The notes beneath the pieces are model-generated. The model was given only the letters and a program-made list of their open reading frames with translations. It ran no database searches and was not told the DNA's origin. Shown piece by piece: positions 26,158 to 34,992 of a stretch of DNA of 64,000 bases. The stretch spans positions 124,001-188,000 of the forward strand of contig NZ_BAYA01000003.1 in the NCBI RefSeq assembly GCF_000685015.1, read 5' to 3'. The first letter of the stretch is position 1. Every line of letters starts with the position of its first letter. The stretch comes from Paraburkholderia bannensis NBRC 103871 (GTDB lineage: Bacteria > Pseudomonadota > Gammaproteobacteria > Burkholderiales > Burkholderiaceae). A program made the translations under genes and the position numbers.

Positions 26158-26817
26158 TTAACGCAGTGCGCTGAACGGGTCGGCTGCGCTGCCGGCTGCC
26201 TTGGCAGGCGCCGTCGCGGCGGGCGCTGCCGGTGCGGCAGGCGTGGCCGGAGCGGCGGCAGCGGCCGTATCGGCGGCTTCCGGCGCCTTCTTTGCGATCT
26301 TCTTGATCGGGCGGCGCTTGTACGACGTCTTCGCCTTCTGCTCGGGCGGGAACAGCGAATCTTCGCCAAGCGTGTCGCGCAGTTGCTTCGCGAGCGCCTG
26401 GGCGTCGGACTTCGCATCGCCTTGCAGCGACGCATCCTGGCGCAGTTCGCCGAGCGACTCCGTCGCCACGCGCAGACCCGCTACCGCGAGCACGCTCTTC
26501 GCGCCGCGATCGGTCTGGTCGCGTTGCAGCGCTTCCTGCGCCGCGACGATCGCCTGACCATAGTGTTGTTGCTGGAACTGGACCTGCGCGATGCGCGACC
26601 ACGGTTCCTCACGCGTCGGATCGGCGGCCGCGAGCTTCTGATATGCGTCGAGAGCCTGATCCTGATTGCCCGCCTTCGACAGCGCATCTGCGTCAGCGAG
26701 CGCCTTATTGAATGCGTCAGGCGATGCGGAGAGAGTGTTTGCCGGGGTGGTGCAACCTGCCATTACGCCGCAAGCGATCACAGCCCCCGTGAGCATCGAA
26801 AAGACCCGCTTTTTCAT
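26158..26817 (-). CDS. TPR lipoprotein at head of tssBC operon, TagM-like
   Basis: 219 residues. Lipoprotein signal with lipobox VMAGC (Cys22), then two or more tetratricopeptide-like helix pairs (about 36-105: ALADADALSKAGNQDQALDAYQKLAAADPT, AIVAAQEALQRDQTD), and a C-terminal Lys-rich then Ala/Pro-rich tail. First gene of the minus-strand T6SS operon with its own good promoter. Position matches tagM of B. cenocepacia as I recall it. Likely an envelope assembly factor; role unproven. Confidence 0.85.
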   Translation of the reverse strand: MKKRVFSMLTGAVIACGVMAGCTTPANTLSASPDAFNKALADADALSKAGNQDQALDAYQKLAAADPTREEPWSRIAQVQFQQQHYGQAIVAAQEALQRDQTDRGAKSVLAVAGLRVATESLGELRQDASLQGDAKSDAQALAKQLRDTLGEDSLFPPEQKAKTSYKRRPIKKIAKKAPEAADTAAAAAPATPAAPAAPAATAPAKAAGSAADPFSALR

Positions 26818-26891
26818 CGTTCTTTCACCGCCGTTTGATTTTTAATTCAAGGAGAGAAGCCAGAGTTTTACTTATCCCCCAGCGCGCGGGT

Positions 26892-26920
26892 ATAGTACAG
26901 GCCAATTTTCTATAATTCAA
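26892..26920 (-). promoter_or_regulatory. Sigma70-type promoter for the tagM-tssA operon
   Basis: On the minus strand TTGAAT (26920-26915), 17-bp spacer, TACTAT (26897-26892). Expected start of transcription near 26885, about 68 nt before the lipoprotein ATG. Confidence 0.6.
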
Positions 26921-27103
26921 CTGGGTTTGAAAAGGCAAAGAAAGAAAAAAGGCAGTTGAGTGGAAGTTTAGAAGCCGGCTGCATGCGCCCGAGCGGAAAA
27001 TAAGGCAATTATTTCCGGAATACCTGATTGAAGCTGCATTCAGAGAAGCAAAGTTTTCCGCATTTTATTAAAGCGAGCATCACGGGGATAATGCTCAAAC
27101 AAT

Positions 27104-27128
27104 GTGCATTAGCAATGCACTTCGCATT
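27104..27128. repeat. Nested inverted repeats upstream of tssJ
   Basis: GTGCATT-AGC-AATGCAC (27104-27120) is a perfect 7-bp inverted repeat; its right arm also pairs with GCATT at 27124-27128. About 60-85 bp upstream of the tssJ ATG; candidate regulator site. Confidence 0.55.
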
Positions 27129-27187
27129 ACCCGTGACCCTGCGTATTTAACGAAGCTGGAGAGTCGGGCTTGAGGCCCGCGATAAAA

Positions 27188-27814
27188 ATGACCGCGCGCA
27201 TTATTCAAATTGCATCGACCACGGCCTTGCTTTGTTCTGCTGCCGCCTTGCTAGGCGGTTGCGCAGCGGCAGTGCCCGCAATCGGCAGCGCAGCGTCCGC
27301 CGCCCTGCAAATCGTAGGCATTGGCAAACCCGACGTACCGGACGCACAAAAGCCGCCGCGCAATCTGGGCATCACGCTGTACGCCGCGCGCAACCTCAAT
27401 GCTGCCACGGACAACAAGCCGCTCGCACTAGTGGTTCGCCTCTACGCGCTCAAGGATCCCACTTCGTTCCAGCAGGCGCCGTTCGACACGTTTACCGATC
27501 CGGCCAAGGAAAAAACCACGCTGGGCGCAGACTTGTTGAGCGTGCGCGAAATCACGCTGATCCCGGGCCAGCGTTATAACGCCACGGAAAAGGTCTCGCG
27601 TGAAGCGCAGGCATTCGGTATCGTCGCGCTATTCAGAGATCCTGCAATGCAGCGCTGGAAATTCGCTTTCGATCCTGCGAAATCGGAGAAATCCGGCATA
27701 ATGGTTGGGCTGCACAACTGCGCCATGACGGTGACGAGCGGCACGGTGATACCGGTCGATGCGACACAAACCGCGCAGCCGCTCAATCTGCTTTCTTCGA
27801 TATCGTGCGGCTGA
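27188..27814 (+). CDS. tssJ: T6SS outer-membrane lipoprotein TssJ
   Basis: 208 residues. Signal peptide with lipobox ALLGGC (Cys24 from ATG). Mature part starts with a helical stretch, then the transthyretin-like fold with GITLYAARNLNAATDNKPLALVVRLYALKDPTSFQQAPF and the L1-2 loop region that binds TssM. Slightly long for TssJ (about 160-180), through an N-terminal insertion. ATG at 27188 preferred over TTG at 27170. Confidence 0.95.
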   Translation: MTARIIQIASTTALLCSAAALLGGCAAAVPAIGSAASAALQIVGIGKPDVPDAQKPPRNLGITLYAARNLNAATDNKPLALVVRLYALKDPTSFQQAPFDTFTDPAKEKTTLGADLLSVREITLIPGQRYNATEKVSREAQAFGIVALFRDPAMQRWKFAFDPAKSEKSGIMVGLHNCAMTVTSGTVIPVDATQTAQPLNLLSSISCG

Positions 27815-28051
27815 ATGGCCGTTCTATCGTCGCTTTCCAATGGCGCTATAAAGCGGGCCAGAAGCACGCGACAGGTGCGCAATAGGGATGCAATAGACGT
27901 GCAGTAAAGAAGCAGGACAGGCAGCAAAACAGTCGAAGTAGAAACGACGGTTAGCGGCAATAAGCGGCAGCAAACACGGGATCACTTCAACCAACCAATC
28001 AGTCCGCCGGCACGCATGGCGAGACAAGATCGACGCATAAGCTGAATCATC

Positions 28052-29398
28052 ATGAGCTATTCCTCGAAAGTGCTTTGGGGGGAAGGTCTGTTTCTCAGAC
28101 CTCAGCACTTCCAGCGGCAGGACGCCTATCACGAAGCCCGGCTCTTCGAATCGATCCAGGCGATCCAGCCATATAACTGGGGCGTGCGTTCGATCCGCAT
28201 CGATCACGATTCGCTCGGCAGCAACATTCTGCGCCTGAGCGAACTGTCGCTGGTGTTTCCCGACGGCACGCTCTATTCCGCGCCGCAGGCGGACGACCTG
28301 CCGCCGCCGGTCGCGCTCGACGCGCTGCCCGAAGGCATCAACGAATTCACGTTTTATCTCGCGCTGCATCAGGTGCGCGAAAGCGGCTCGAATTACGTGA
28401 GCGACCGCAACGAAGGTTTCGTTGCGCGCTACGTCAGCGACCAGGCGAGTGTGACCGATCACTACACGGACGCTGCGCAAGCCGACATCACGTTCCTCAA
28501 GAACAACGTGAAACTCGTCGCGCACACCGAGCCGCGCGACCAGCTGCTGTCGGTACCGGTCATGCGCGTGCGCCGCACGGCGTCCTCGGGTTTCGAGGCC
28601 GACGAAAGCTTCGTGCCGCCGAGCCTCGCGATCGAGGCGTCGCCGCTGCTGCACCAGCGCCTGCGCCGCCTGATCGACGCCTTGCAGGCGAAGGTCAATG
28701 CGCTTTACGGTTTCCATCGCGAGCCGACCAAGAACATCATCGAATTCCGCTCGGGCGATATCGCCTCGTTCTGGCTGCTGCACACCGCGAGCGGCGCATT
28801 CGCGACGCTCGCGCACCTGTACCAGCATTCGGCGCTGCACCCGGAGCGGCTGTATCAGGAACTCCTGCGTCTCGCGGGCCAGTTGCTGACGTTCTCGAAG
28901 AACCATACGCTCGCCGATCTGCCCGCCTATCGTCACGACGATCCGGGCCCCGGTTTCGCGCGTCTGGATGCGATCCTGCGCGACCTGCTGGAGACGGTGA
29001 TCTCCACGCAATACTTCTTGATCGTGCTGGAAGAAGTCCGTGCGTCGTTCCATATCGGCCGGCTCGACTCCGGCAAGATCGACGAGAAAACCACCTTTTA
29101 TCTGGCGGTATCCGCCGACATGCAGGCCGTCGACCTGGTCGAAGCCGTGCCCGCCCGCTTCAAGGTGGGCGCGCCCGACGACGTGGACAAGCTCGTGCTG
29201 TCCGCCATGCCGGGCGTGCGCCTCGTCTACACGCCGCAAGTGCCGCCCGCGATTCCCGTGCGTCCGGGCGCATGCTACTTCGCGCTGGAGTCGCGCAGCG
29301 CGCTCTACGAGCGCATGATCCAGGCGCAATCGGCGATGGTGTACACGCCCTCGGGCATTAACGATCTCAAACTCGAACTGATTGCGGTGACGTCATGA
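28052..29398 (+). CDS. tssK: T6SS baseplate-membrane adaptor TssK
   Basis: 448 residues beginning MSYSSKVLWGEGLFLRPQHFQRQDAYHE, the unmistakable TssK N-terminus. Trimeric TssK links baseplate wedges to TssL/TssM. A 237-bp gap separates it from tssJ and may contain a second promoter. The stop overlaps the tssL start (ATGA). Confidence 0.98.
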   Translation: MSYSSKVLWGEGLFLRPQHFQRQDAYHEARLFESIQAIQPYNWGVRSIRIDHDSLGSNILRLSELSLVFPDGTLYSAPQADDLPPPVALDALPEGINEFTFYLALHQVRESGSNYVSDRNEGFVARYVSDQASVTDHYTDAAQADITFLKNNVKLVAHTEPRDQLLSVPVMRVRRTASSGFEADESFVPPSLAIEASPLLHQRLRRLIDALQAKVNALYGFHREPTKNIIEFRSGDIASFWLLHTASGAFATLAHLYQHSALHPERLYQELLRLAGQLLTFSKNHTLADLPAYRHDDPGPGFARLDAILRDLLETVISTQYFLIVLEEVRASFHIGRLDSGKIDEKTTFYLAVSADMQAVDLVEAVPARFKVGAPDDVDKLVLSAMPGVRLVYTPQVPPAIPVRPGACYFALESRSALYERMIQAQSAMVYTPSGINDLKLELIAVTS

Positions 29399-30180
29399 GC
29401 AACGCGCCTTCCCTCTTTGGCGACGCCCCGCCGCCGTCCCTCGCGCCGCAAATGCCGGCGAGCGATCCCGCCTATCAGGTGCGTTCGCTGCTCGACCTGC
29501 TTTACGACGGCTTCTTCATGCTGTTTCTGTTGAAGAACGGCCGCGAGCCTGGCGAAGCCGCTGAATTCAGCGCATGCGTGCAGCAGTTCCTCGGCGATTT
29601 CGAACGCGGCGCGAAGAAGCTCAATGCGTCCGCCGAAGACGTCTATGCAGCGAAGTTCGCGTTCTGCGCGGCGGTGGACGAATCGGTGCTGTCGTCGCAG
29701 TTCAAGATCCGCTCGGACTGGGAACGCCGTCCGTTGCAGCTCGCGCTGTTCGGCGAGCAACTCGCGGGCGAGAAGTTCTTCCAGTATCTGGAAGATTGCC
29801 GCGCACGCGGCCCCGCGCGCCTGCAATCGCTCGAAGTGTTTCATATGTGCCTGCTGCTGGGTTTCCAGGGCAAGTACATGCTCGAAGGGCCGGAAAAGCT
29901 CGCCTATCTCACGGCGCGCGTGGGCGACGAAATCTCGCATATCAAGGGCAAGCGTGCGCCGTTCGCGCCGCATTGGCCGTTGCCCGATCAGGTTGCGCAC
30001 CGCCTCAAGCGCGAAGTGCCGCTCTGGAGCATCGGCGCGGTGTTTGCGCTTGTGGGCATTCTTGCGTGGACGGGGCTCAATACCTGGCTGCGCGACAGCA
30101 CGGTGCGTACGCTCGCGCCGTACACGAATATCGTGAAGCTCGGACCGCAATCGGCCAACCTCACGATTTCGCTGCCGTAA
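29395..30180 (+). CDS. tssL: T6SS membrane complex protein TssL (DotU)
   Basis: 261 residues. DotU domain (about 25-205: RSLLDLLYDGFFMLFLLKNGREP, YAAKFAFCAAVDESVLSS, FEVFHMCLLLGFQGKYMLEG) and one C-terminal membrane helix (about 216-238, SIGAVFALVGILAWTGLNTW). Ends 20 residues later, so there is no peptidoglycan-binding domain; the OmpA-type protein at 14263-15231 likely supplies it. Confidence 0.97.
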   Translation: MSNAPSLFGDAPPPSLAPQMPASDPAYQVRSLLDLLYDGFFMLFLLKNGREPGEAAEFSACVQQFLGDFERGAKKLNASAEDVYAAKFAFCAAVDESVLSSQFKIRSDWERRPLQLALFGEQLAGEKFFQYLEDCRARGPARLQSLEVFHMCLLLGFQGKYMLEGPEKLAYLTARVGDEISHIKGKRAPFAPHWPLPDQVAHRLKREVPLWSIGAVFALVGILAWTGLNTWLRDSTVRTLAPYTNIVKLGPQSANLTISLP

Positions 30181-30216
30181 TCCTGATAGATAGTTCGGCA
30201 AGCTAATCAATCGCCC

Positions 30217-30248
30217 AGGCGCGTTTCAAAATTTTTTGAAGCGCGCCT
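30217..30248. terminator. Terminator between tssL and the cyclase gene
   Basis: AGGCGCGTTTCAAAA pairs with TTTTGAAGCGCGCCT (one G-T pair), a 14-bp stem. T and A tracts in the stem top serve both directions. Confidence 0.75.
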
Positions 30249-30257
30249 ATGCCGTCA

Positions 30258-31304
30258 CTACGCCGTCACTACGCGGTCACGCCCCGTCATCTTCGCGCGA
30301 TAAAGGTTCGCGTCGGCCAGCTTGAGCCACGCCGCGTGATCCATCATCGATTCGTCGCATTGCGCAACGCCGACGCTCACCGTGCACGGGCATTGCCCGC
30401 CCGCTTCCTTGTTCTTCTCCCGCACCGTGGCGACGAAACGCTCGGCAACCGAGCGCGCTTCGGCAAGCGTCGCGCCCGGCAACACAACGCCGAACTCCTC
30501 GCCGCCATAACGCCCGATGCAGTCGCTCACGCGAAAATGCTCGCGCAATAACATGGCGAATGCGCACAGCACCGCGTCGCCCGCCTGGTGCCCGCGCGTG
30601 TCGTTGACGACCTTGAAATGATCGAGATCCACCAGCAATAGCGACGACGCATAGCGCGTCGCGCGGCAACGCTCGAATTCATCGGCGAGCAGGATTTCCC
30701 ATTGACGCCGGTTGAGCAGGCCCGTGAGGCCATCAGTACGGCTCAGGCCTTCGAGCGTGCGCGTTTGCTCCGCGAGCTTCTTCGATATGCGGTACGTGCT
30801 CCAGCCCAGCGCAATGGGATAGACAATCAGGATCGGCAGGCACGCGACGATGGTCGGCATACGCGTTTGCGGCTCGAACGCGAAGCCGAGCGTGAGGAAT
30901 CCTGCCGCCAGCCCCACCAGATGCGCGAGCACACCGCGCAGGAACAGCTTCAGCCCGCCCGCAGCAATGTCGTCCATGCTGAGCATCACGAGGATCAGCA
31001 CGCTGGGCAGCAGATCGAAGCGCATCGCGACGACCCAGAAACCGCCCAGCGCCGCGTCGATCATCAGGTTGAAGCGTTCGCCGCGATACGGCACGACGCA
31101 GGCATGCGCGGCGCGGCGCGCCACGTGCGGCCAGATAAAACCATGAAAGACCAGCAGCGACCACAGCACCGCGCCACGCCCCTGCTGCGCGAAAACCGCG
31201 GCCACGCAGAAGAAGCCCAGCGCCAGCCCCACCATGCGCAGGCGCCAGATGCGTTCGACGAAACGCCTGCCTTTGCCGGCCATGGGGTGCGTGCTCGGTT
31301 TCAT
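30258..31304 (-). CDS. MASE2-GGDEF diguanylate cyclase (AdrA/DgcC-like)
   Basis: 348 residues. N-terminal MASE2 sensor with four to six membrane helices (about 18-140, RRFVERIWRLRMVGLALGFFCVAAVFAQQ...) and a GGDEF domain (about 175-345). Active site GGEEF (about 266-270) and inhibitory site RVSD five residues before it are intact, so it should make c-di-GMP with product inhibition. Same architecture as E. coli DgcC (AdrA), which drives cellulose synthesis. Start MKPSTHPMAGK chosen; upstream codons look non-coding. Convergent with the T6SS tssJKL unit. Confidence 0.93.
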   Translation of the reverse strand: MKPSTHPMAGKGRRFVERIWRLRMVGLALGFFCVAAVFAQQGRGAVLWSLLVFHGFIWPHVARRAAHACVVPYRGERFNLMIDAALGGFWVVAMRFDLLPSVLILVMLSMDDIAAGGLKLFLRGVLAHLVGLAAGFLTLGFAFEPQTRMPTIVACLPILIVYPIALGWSTYRISKKLAEQTRTLEGLSRTDGLTGLLNRRQWEILLADEFERCRATRYASSLLLVDLDHFKVVNDTRGHQAGDAVLCAFAMLLREHFRVSDCIGRYGGEEFGVVLPGATLAEARSVAERFVATVREKNKEAGGQCPCTVSVGVAQCDESMMDHAAWLKLADANLYRAKMTGRDRVVTA

Positions 31305-31677
31305 GCTCGAATAGTTGACTTGTTCTGCCCGGACGTTCAGTCCTGCTGATCTTGCCGCGCCCGTTGCACGGCATGAAGACGGGAAAGCGGCCATTGTGCC
31401 ATTGCATGCGCCATGCGTAGCGGCCTTTTAGAGGCCCGTTGCATCGGCATATGACATTGCGATGAAATCGCCGCTCGCCACTTGCCTTGTGCCGCGAATT
31501 ACCCGTCTTCTTACCAACCGTTACAGAAGCGACGCCGTCGTTGCACCTGTACACGCGCTGACTTCCTAGAATTCCTCAGACCGTTGCGCGGCAAAACCGC
31601 CGAACGGTCGTGCCGTTGAACCGGAATGTGTTTACCGATACCAATTGCGTGGCATTTCACGCAGAACAGGAGTTCCT
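31305..31677. other. Divergent intergenic region cyclase / DUF4142 gene
   Basis: 373 bp holding promoters for both genes. I see no gene and no clear operator; GCGTGGCATTTCACGC near 31648 is a weak inverted repeat. Confidence 0.4.
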
Positions 31678-32232
31678 ATGATTCGCCTCTCGCTTGCAAC
31701 GCTTGCCAGTGCTTCCGCTGTCGGTCTCCTCGCACTCTCGATGAGCGCCCATGCACAGACCGCCGCTCCCGCCGCCTCTGCCGCGTCGCCGGAACTGCAC
31801 GCCGCCGACAAGAGCTTCATCTCGGACGGCACGCAAACCGTCGCGACCCAGCGCGACGCCGCGCGCATCGCCGACTCGCGCTCGACCGACCGTGAAGTGA
31901 AGGCCTTCGCGGAACAGCTCGTCGCCGATTATTCGAAGCTCTCGGACTCGATGCGCGCCGCCAGCCCGCGTGGCGTCGACGTGCCGCGCAACGATCCCGA
32001 CACTGCGGTGATCGACAGCATCAAGAATCTGCGCGGCGCCGATTTCGACAAGGCCTATATCGAACAGGTCGCGCTGGGCGGCCAGCAGAAGACGCTTTCG
32101 GCGTTCCAGGCGGAAATCGCCTCGGGTCGCGACGCGGGCCTCAAGAAGGCCGCCAGCGCCGGTCTGCCGGTGATCCAGGCCGATATCGCCAAGGCTAAGG
32201 AACTGGCCACGCGCAAGCATCTCGCGGGCTAA
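31678..32232 (+). CDS. Periplasmic DUF4142 protein
   Basis: 184 residues. Signal peptide about 1-26 (SLATLASASAVGLLALSMSAHAQ), then a helical ferritin-like DUF4142 domain: AADKSFISDGTQTVATQRDAARIADSRSTDREVKAFAEQLVADYSKL and FDKAYIEQVALGGQQKTLSAFQ. The family is often in stress-response or envelope contexts in Burkholderia; its function is unknown. Monocistronic, followed by a terminator. Confidence 0.85.
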   Translation: MIRLSLATLASASAVGLLALSMSAHAQTAAPAASAASPELHAADKSFISDGTQTVATQRDAARIADSRSTDREVKAFAEQLVADYSKLSDSMRAASPRGVDVPRNDPDTAVIDSIKNLRGADFDKAYIEQVALGGQQKTLSAFQAEIASGRDAGLKKAASAGLPVIQADIAKAKELATRKHLAG

Positions 32233-32266
32233 GTCGCGGGCTAAACCGGTGGCTTGACGTCACCCG

Positions 32267-32296
32267 AGGGCGCGGCGCTTTCACGGCCCGCGCCCT
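32267..32296 (+). terminator. Terminator after DUF4142 gene
   Basis: AGGGCGCGG (32267-32275), 12-nt loop, CCGCGCCCT (32288-32296), then TTGCGTTTCT. Confidence 0.7.
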
Positions 32297-32304
32297 TTGC
32301 GTTT

Positions 32305-32904
32305 CTATTCTTCGTTGTGTTCCTGCGCGAGCGTCACGAGCCGCTCCATGCGCCGGTCGGGGATCAGCCACAGCAGAGCGACGGCGACGAAAAACAGTGC
32401 GCCGATATGCGGCCAGTCCAGCGCCGCCAGCACGATCCCCAGCAGATATCCCACCACCGACGCCTTGCCCTTGAGGTCGCGTCCGAGCGCGCGCGCCAGC
32501 GGGCTTTCCAGGCCTTGATAGCGCACCAGCGTCGCCTGCAGCACGACGTACGCGATCGCACAGAGCAGCAGATTGAAGCCGTACAGCATGGTGGGCCAGC
32601 GCGCGAAATGGTTCTCGCCCATCCAGCCCGTCGTGAACGGCAGCAGCGAGAGCCAGAACAGCAGGTGCAGGTTCGCCCACAGCACCGCCCCGTTCACGCT
32701 GCGCGCGGCGTGCATCATGTGATGATGGTTGTTCCAGTAAATGCCCACGTAGATGAAGCTGAGCACGTAGCTCAGGTAAGTCGGCCACAGCGGCGCGAGC
32801 GCCGTGATGTCGTCGCCGTGCGGCACTTTGAGTTCCAGCACCATGATGGTGATGATGATGGCGAGCACGCCATCGCTGAATGCTTCGAGTCGGTTTTTGT
32901 TCAT
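32305..32904 (-). CDS. TMEM175-family potassium channel-like protein
   Basis: 199 residues, six predicted membrane helices. The RLEAFSDGVLAIIITIMVLEL start carries the RxxxFSD motif that defines bacterial TMEM175 K+ channels. Start MNKNRLEAFSDG is chosen on this motif. Bacterial members are tetrameric K+ channels of low selectivity. Divergent from the cytochrome b561 gene. Confidence 0.88.
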   Translation of the reverse strand: MNKNRLEAFSDGVLAIIITIMVLELKVPHGDDITALAPLWPTYLSYVLSFIYVGIYWNNHHHMMHAARSVNGAVLWANLHLLFWLSLLPFTTGWMGENHFARWPTMLYGFNLLLCAIAYVVLQATLVRYQGLESPLARALGRDLKGKASVVGYLLGIVLAALDWPHIGALFFVAVALLWLIPDRRMERLVTLAQEHNEE

Positions 32905-33046
32905 CTGGGCTGTTGGTACGCTGGATACGCTGAGAACGCTGACTACGCTGGGCGCTGCGGCTTCGCACGATCGGAAAGGCTGCCGAAAGTATGGCCGAAA
33001 GCGCGCAGCGACGCCACGTGGCGCCGGGCGCGCAAGGAGAATCGGT

Positions 33047-33754
33047 ATGGAGATCGAACCGGGCCCACCGCCCTCGCCAGCCCCCACGCCGCCCGCCGTC
33101 GACTGGCGGCGCGTGCGCGTATGGGATCTGCCCACGCGGCTCTTTCACTGGCTCGCCGTTGCGCTGGTCGCGATCGCGTGGCTCTCGCAACGCATGAACT
33201 GGATGCAGTTGCACGTACGCGCCGGCGAAACGCTGCTCGCACTTGTGCTGTTCCGTCTACTGTGGGGCTGCTGCGGCAGCGAGACCGCGCGCTTTTCGCG
33301 TTTCCTCGCCTCGCCCAAAGCGGCATGGCGGCACCTGCGCCACCTCGCGCGGCGCGAGCCCGACGTGCAGGTCGGCCACAACGCTGCGGGTGGCTGGATG
33401 GTGCTGCTTCTGCTCGCGCTGCTGCTCGTCGAAACGCTCAGCGGCCTTTACGTCAACAACGATGTCGCCGATGAAGGCCCGCTCTCGGAGATCGTGCCCG
33501 CCGCCATCGCCAACGCGATATCGGCGATTCACGCGGTGGGCTGGGACGTGCTGGCCGCCGCCGTCGTCCTGCACCTCTGCGCAATCGCCCTGTACGCGCT
33601 CGTGAAAGGCCATCACCTCGTGGGCCCGATGGTGACGGGCACCAAGCCCCTGCCCGCAACGACGCGCGTGCCGCGCCGCGCGTCGCTCTGGCTCGCGGCG
33701 CTGCTGCTGGGATGCGCGGCGCTCGTGACCGCGCTGCTCGCCTTCTATCTTTAG
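33047..33754 (+). CDS. Cytochrome b561-type membrane protein
   Basis: 235 residues. Four to five membrane helices with haem-b ligand histidines in DLPTRLFHWLAVALV, MQLHVRAGETLLA and VGWDVLAAAVVLHLCAIALYALVKGHHLVGPM. Pfam Ni,Fe-hydrogenase/cytochrome b561 family: moves electrons between quinone and periplasmic partners. A proline-rich start (MEIEPGPPPSPAPTPP) precedes the first helix. AAGGAGA lies upstream of the ATG. No partner haem or hydrogenase gene is adjacent. Its stop overlaps that of the convergent lipoprotein gene by 4 bp. Confidence 0.88.
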   Translation: MEIEPGPPPSPAPTPPAVDWRRVRVWDLPTRLFHWLAVALVAIAWLSQRMNWMQLHVRAGETLLALVLFRLLWGCCGSETARFSRFLASPKAAWRHLRHLARREPDVQVGHNAAGGWMVLLLLALLLVETLSGLYVNNDVADEGPLSEIVPAAIANAISAIHAVGWDVLAAAVVLHLCAIALYALVKGHHLVGPMVTGTKPLPATTRVPRRASLWLAALLLGCAALVTALLAFYL

Positions 33755-34845
33755 CCTGCCGGAACCGTGAGGATCGGCGCCTTCTGATCCTGGTTGGCCT
33801 GCGAAAGCGCGATCAGGTTCTGCAGCACCGTGAGCGCGTATTTCGAATCGAAATCGTCGTTGTCGATCCAGTAGGTCGCGCCGTGATAATCGATGCTGGC
33901 ATACGCATCGGCGGGCGCTTTCCTGCCGACGTGCACGACGATCGTGGGCCGCGTCTCGCCACCGACGAGATGAACCGTCGCCATGGTCGCGCCGCGCGAG
34001 ACGTCGGCCTCCGGCACGGCAATCTGCGCGCCCAGATTGCTCAGGATGCCCATGAGCGAGCGCGTCACCATGTTGATCGTGTGGCCGTTGCCGCCCGATG
34101 CGGGCCCGTAGGCCACCTGATATTCGCGCACCACGGGCGACAGATGCAGCAGGCGGCGCACCTCGGCGAGATCGGCGGCCGATTCTGGCGGCGCGCCATC
34201 GGCGCCCAGACTCATCGTCACGTGGCCGCGGTGATCTTTGTCGTCCTGTTTGTAGCTGACCGTTAGTTGCCCCGCCAGTTGAAGGCGGCGCAGCGCGCGC
34301 AGCAATTCGAAGAAGGCGGGATTGCCGTCGCTGGTCGGCCCGCCCAGCGGCGCGGCGTTCTGCAGGCCGCCAATCGACTGCACCGACAGGCGCAGCAGCA
34401 GGTCGACGGGCACGCCGCTATCGGCGAGCGGCAGCACGAGTTCGGTCGGCAAGGGATGGATATAGCCGGTCGCGAGCGCATCGCCCGTGGTCGGCGTGAA
34501 CGTAAAGGTCGGGTGATTCGAGTACGACGCGCCCACGCTCGCCTGGCCGTAGCTCGTGCCCGCGTTGCGCGAACCGCCTTCGGCCAGGGCGGCGGCGTTG
34601 GCCTCGAAGGTGTACGACGCAATGATCTGGCTGACCGCCACGAACGACGGCGAGTCGCCATAACGCAGGCCCACGATGGTCGCGAGCATTTCGCGTTTCT
34701 TCGCGTCGCCGAGCGCACGTTCGTAATCGACCTGATCGGTGCGCAGCATATGCGGGCCGAACCAGGCACAGCCTGACGTCATGAGAAGTGGACACAGGGC
34801 GGCGGCGAGGAAACTTCGCCGGAACAGCAGTGAAAATGCAGTCAT
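33751..34845 (-). CDS. Uncharacterised lipoprotein
   Basis: 364 residues. Lipoprotein signal with MTSGC lipobox (Cys about 26). The start at MTAFSLLFRRSF is chosen for the signal peptide. The mature part (YERALGDAKKREMLATIVGLRYGDSPSFVAVSQIIASYTFEANAAA) resembles a Burkholderia family of hypothetical proteins; several Gly-rich beta stretches suggest a beta-sandwich. No catalytic motif recognised. Confidence 0.75.
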   Translation of the reverse strand: MTAFSLLFRRSFLAAALCPLLMTSGCAWFGPHMLRTDQVDYERALGDAKKREMLATIVGLRYGDSPSFVAVSQIIASYTFEANAAALAEGGSRNAGTSYGQASVGASYSNHPTFTFTPTTGDALATGYIHPLPTELVLPLADSGVPVDLLLRLSVQSIGGLQNAAPLGGPTSDGNPAFFELLRALRRLQLAGQLTVSYKQDDKDHRGHVTMSLGADGAPPESAADLAEVRRLLHLSPVVREYQVAYGPASGGNGHTINMVTRSLMGILSNLGAQIAVPEADVSRGATMATVHLVGGETRPTIVVHVGRKAPADAYASIDYHGATYWIDNDDFDSKYALTVLQNLIALSQANQDQKAPILTVPAG

Positions 34846-34992
34846 GAGAGGCGTAGGGGAAAAGTGCGCACAGCCGTCGGCTGTAGCAAACCCTATGCCC
34901 CGCGGCGTCTTCCGGGCGTGGCGACCTGACACGTGGCGCGGCGCATGGCGTAAAATCGGCGCTCCACTTCACCCAACCCGACCCGACCGCAG

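Larger units (their letters stand above)
26818..27187. promoter_or_regulatory. AT-rich divergent regulatory region tagM / tssJ
   Basis: 370 bp without a gene, visibly AT-rich, between the two divergent T6SS units. It holds the tagM promoter and nested inverted repeats at 27104-27128. AT-richness in a GC-rich genome is the usual substrate for H-NS-type silencing; this is inference. Confidence 0.65.

Noticed and set aside
7096..30180. Genomic island or prophage carrying the T6SS
   Set aside because: No integrase, tRNA junction, IS element or flanking direct repeat; composition is mostly like the rest. Only the tagX start, the Cys4 ORF and the tagM/tssJ gap deviate.
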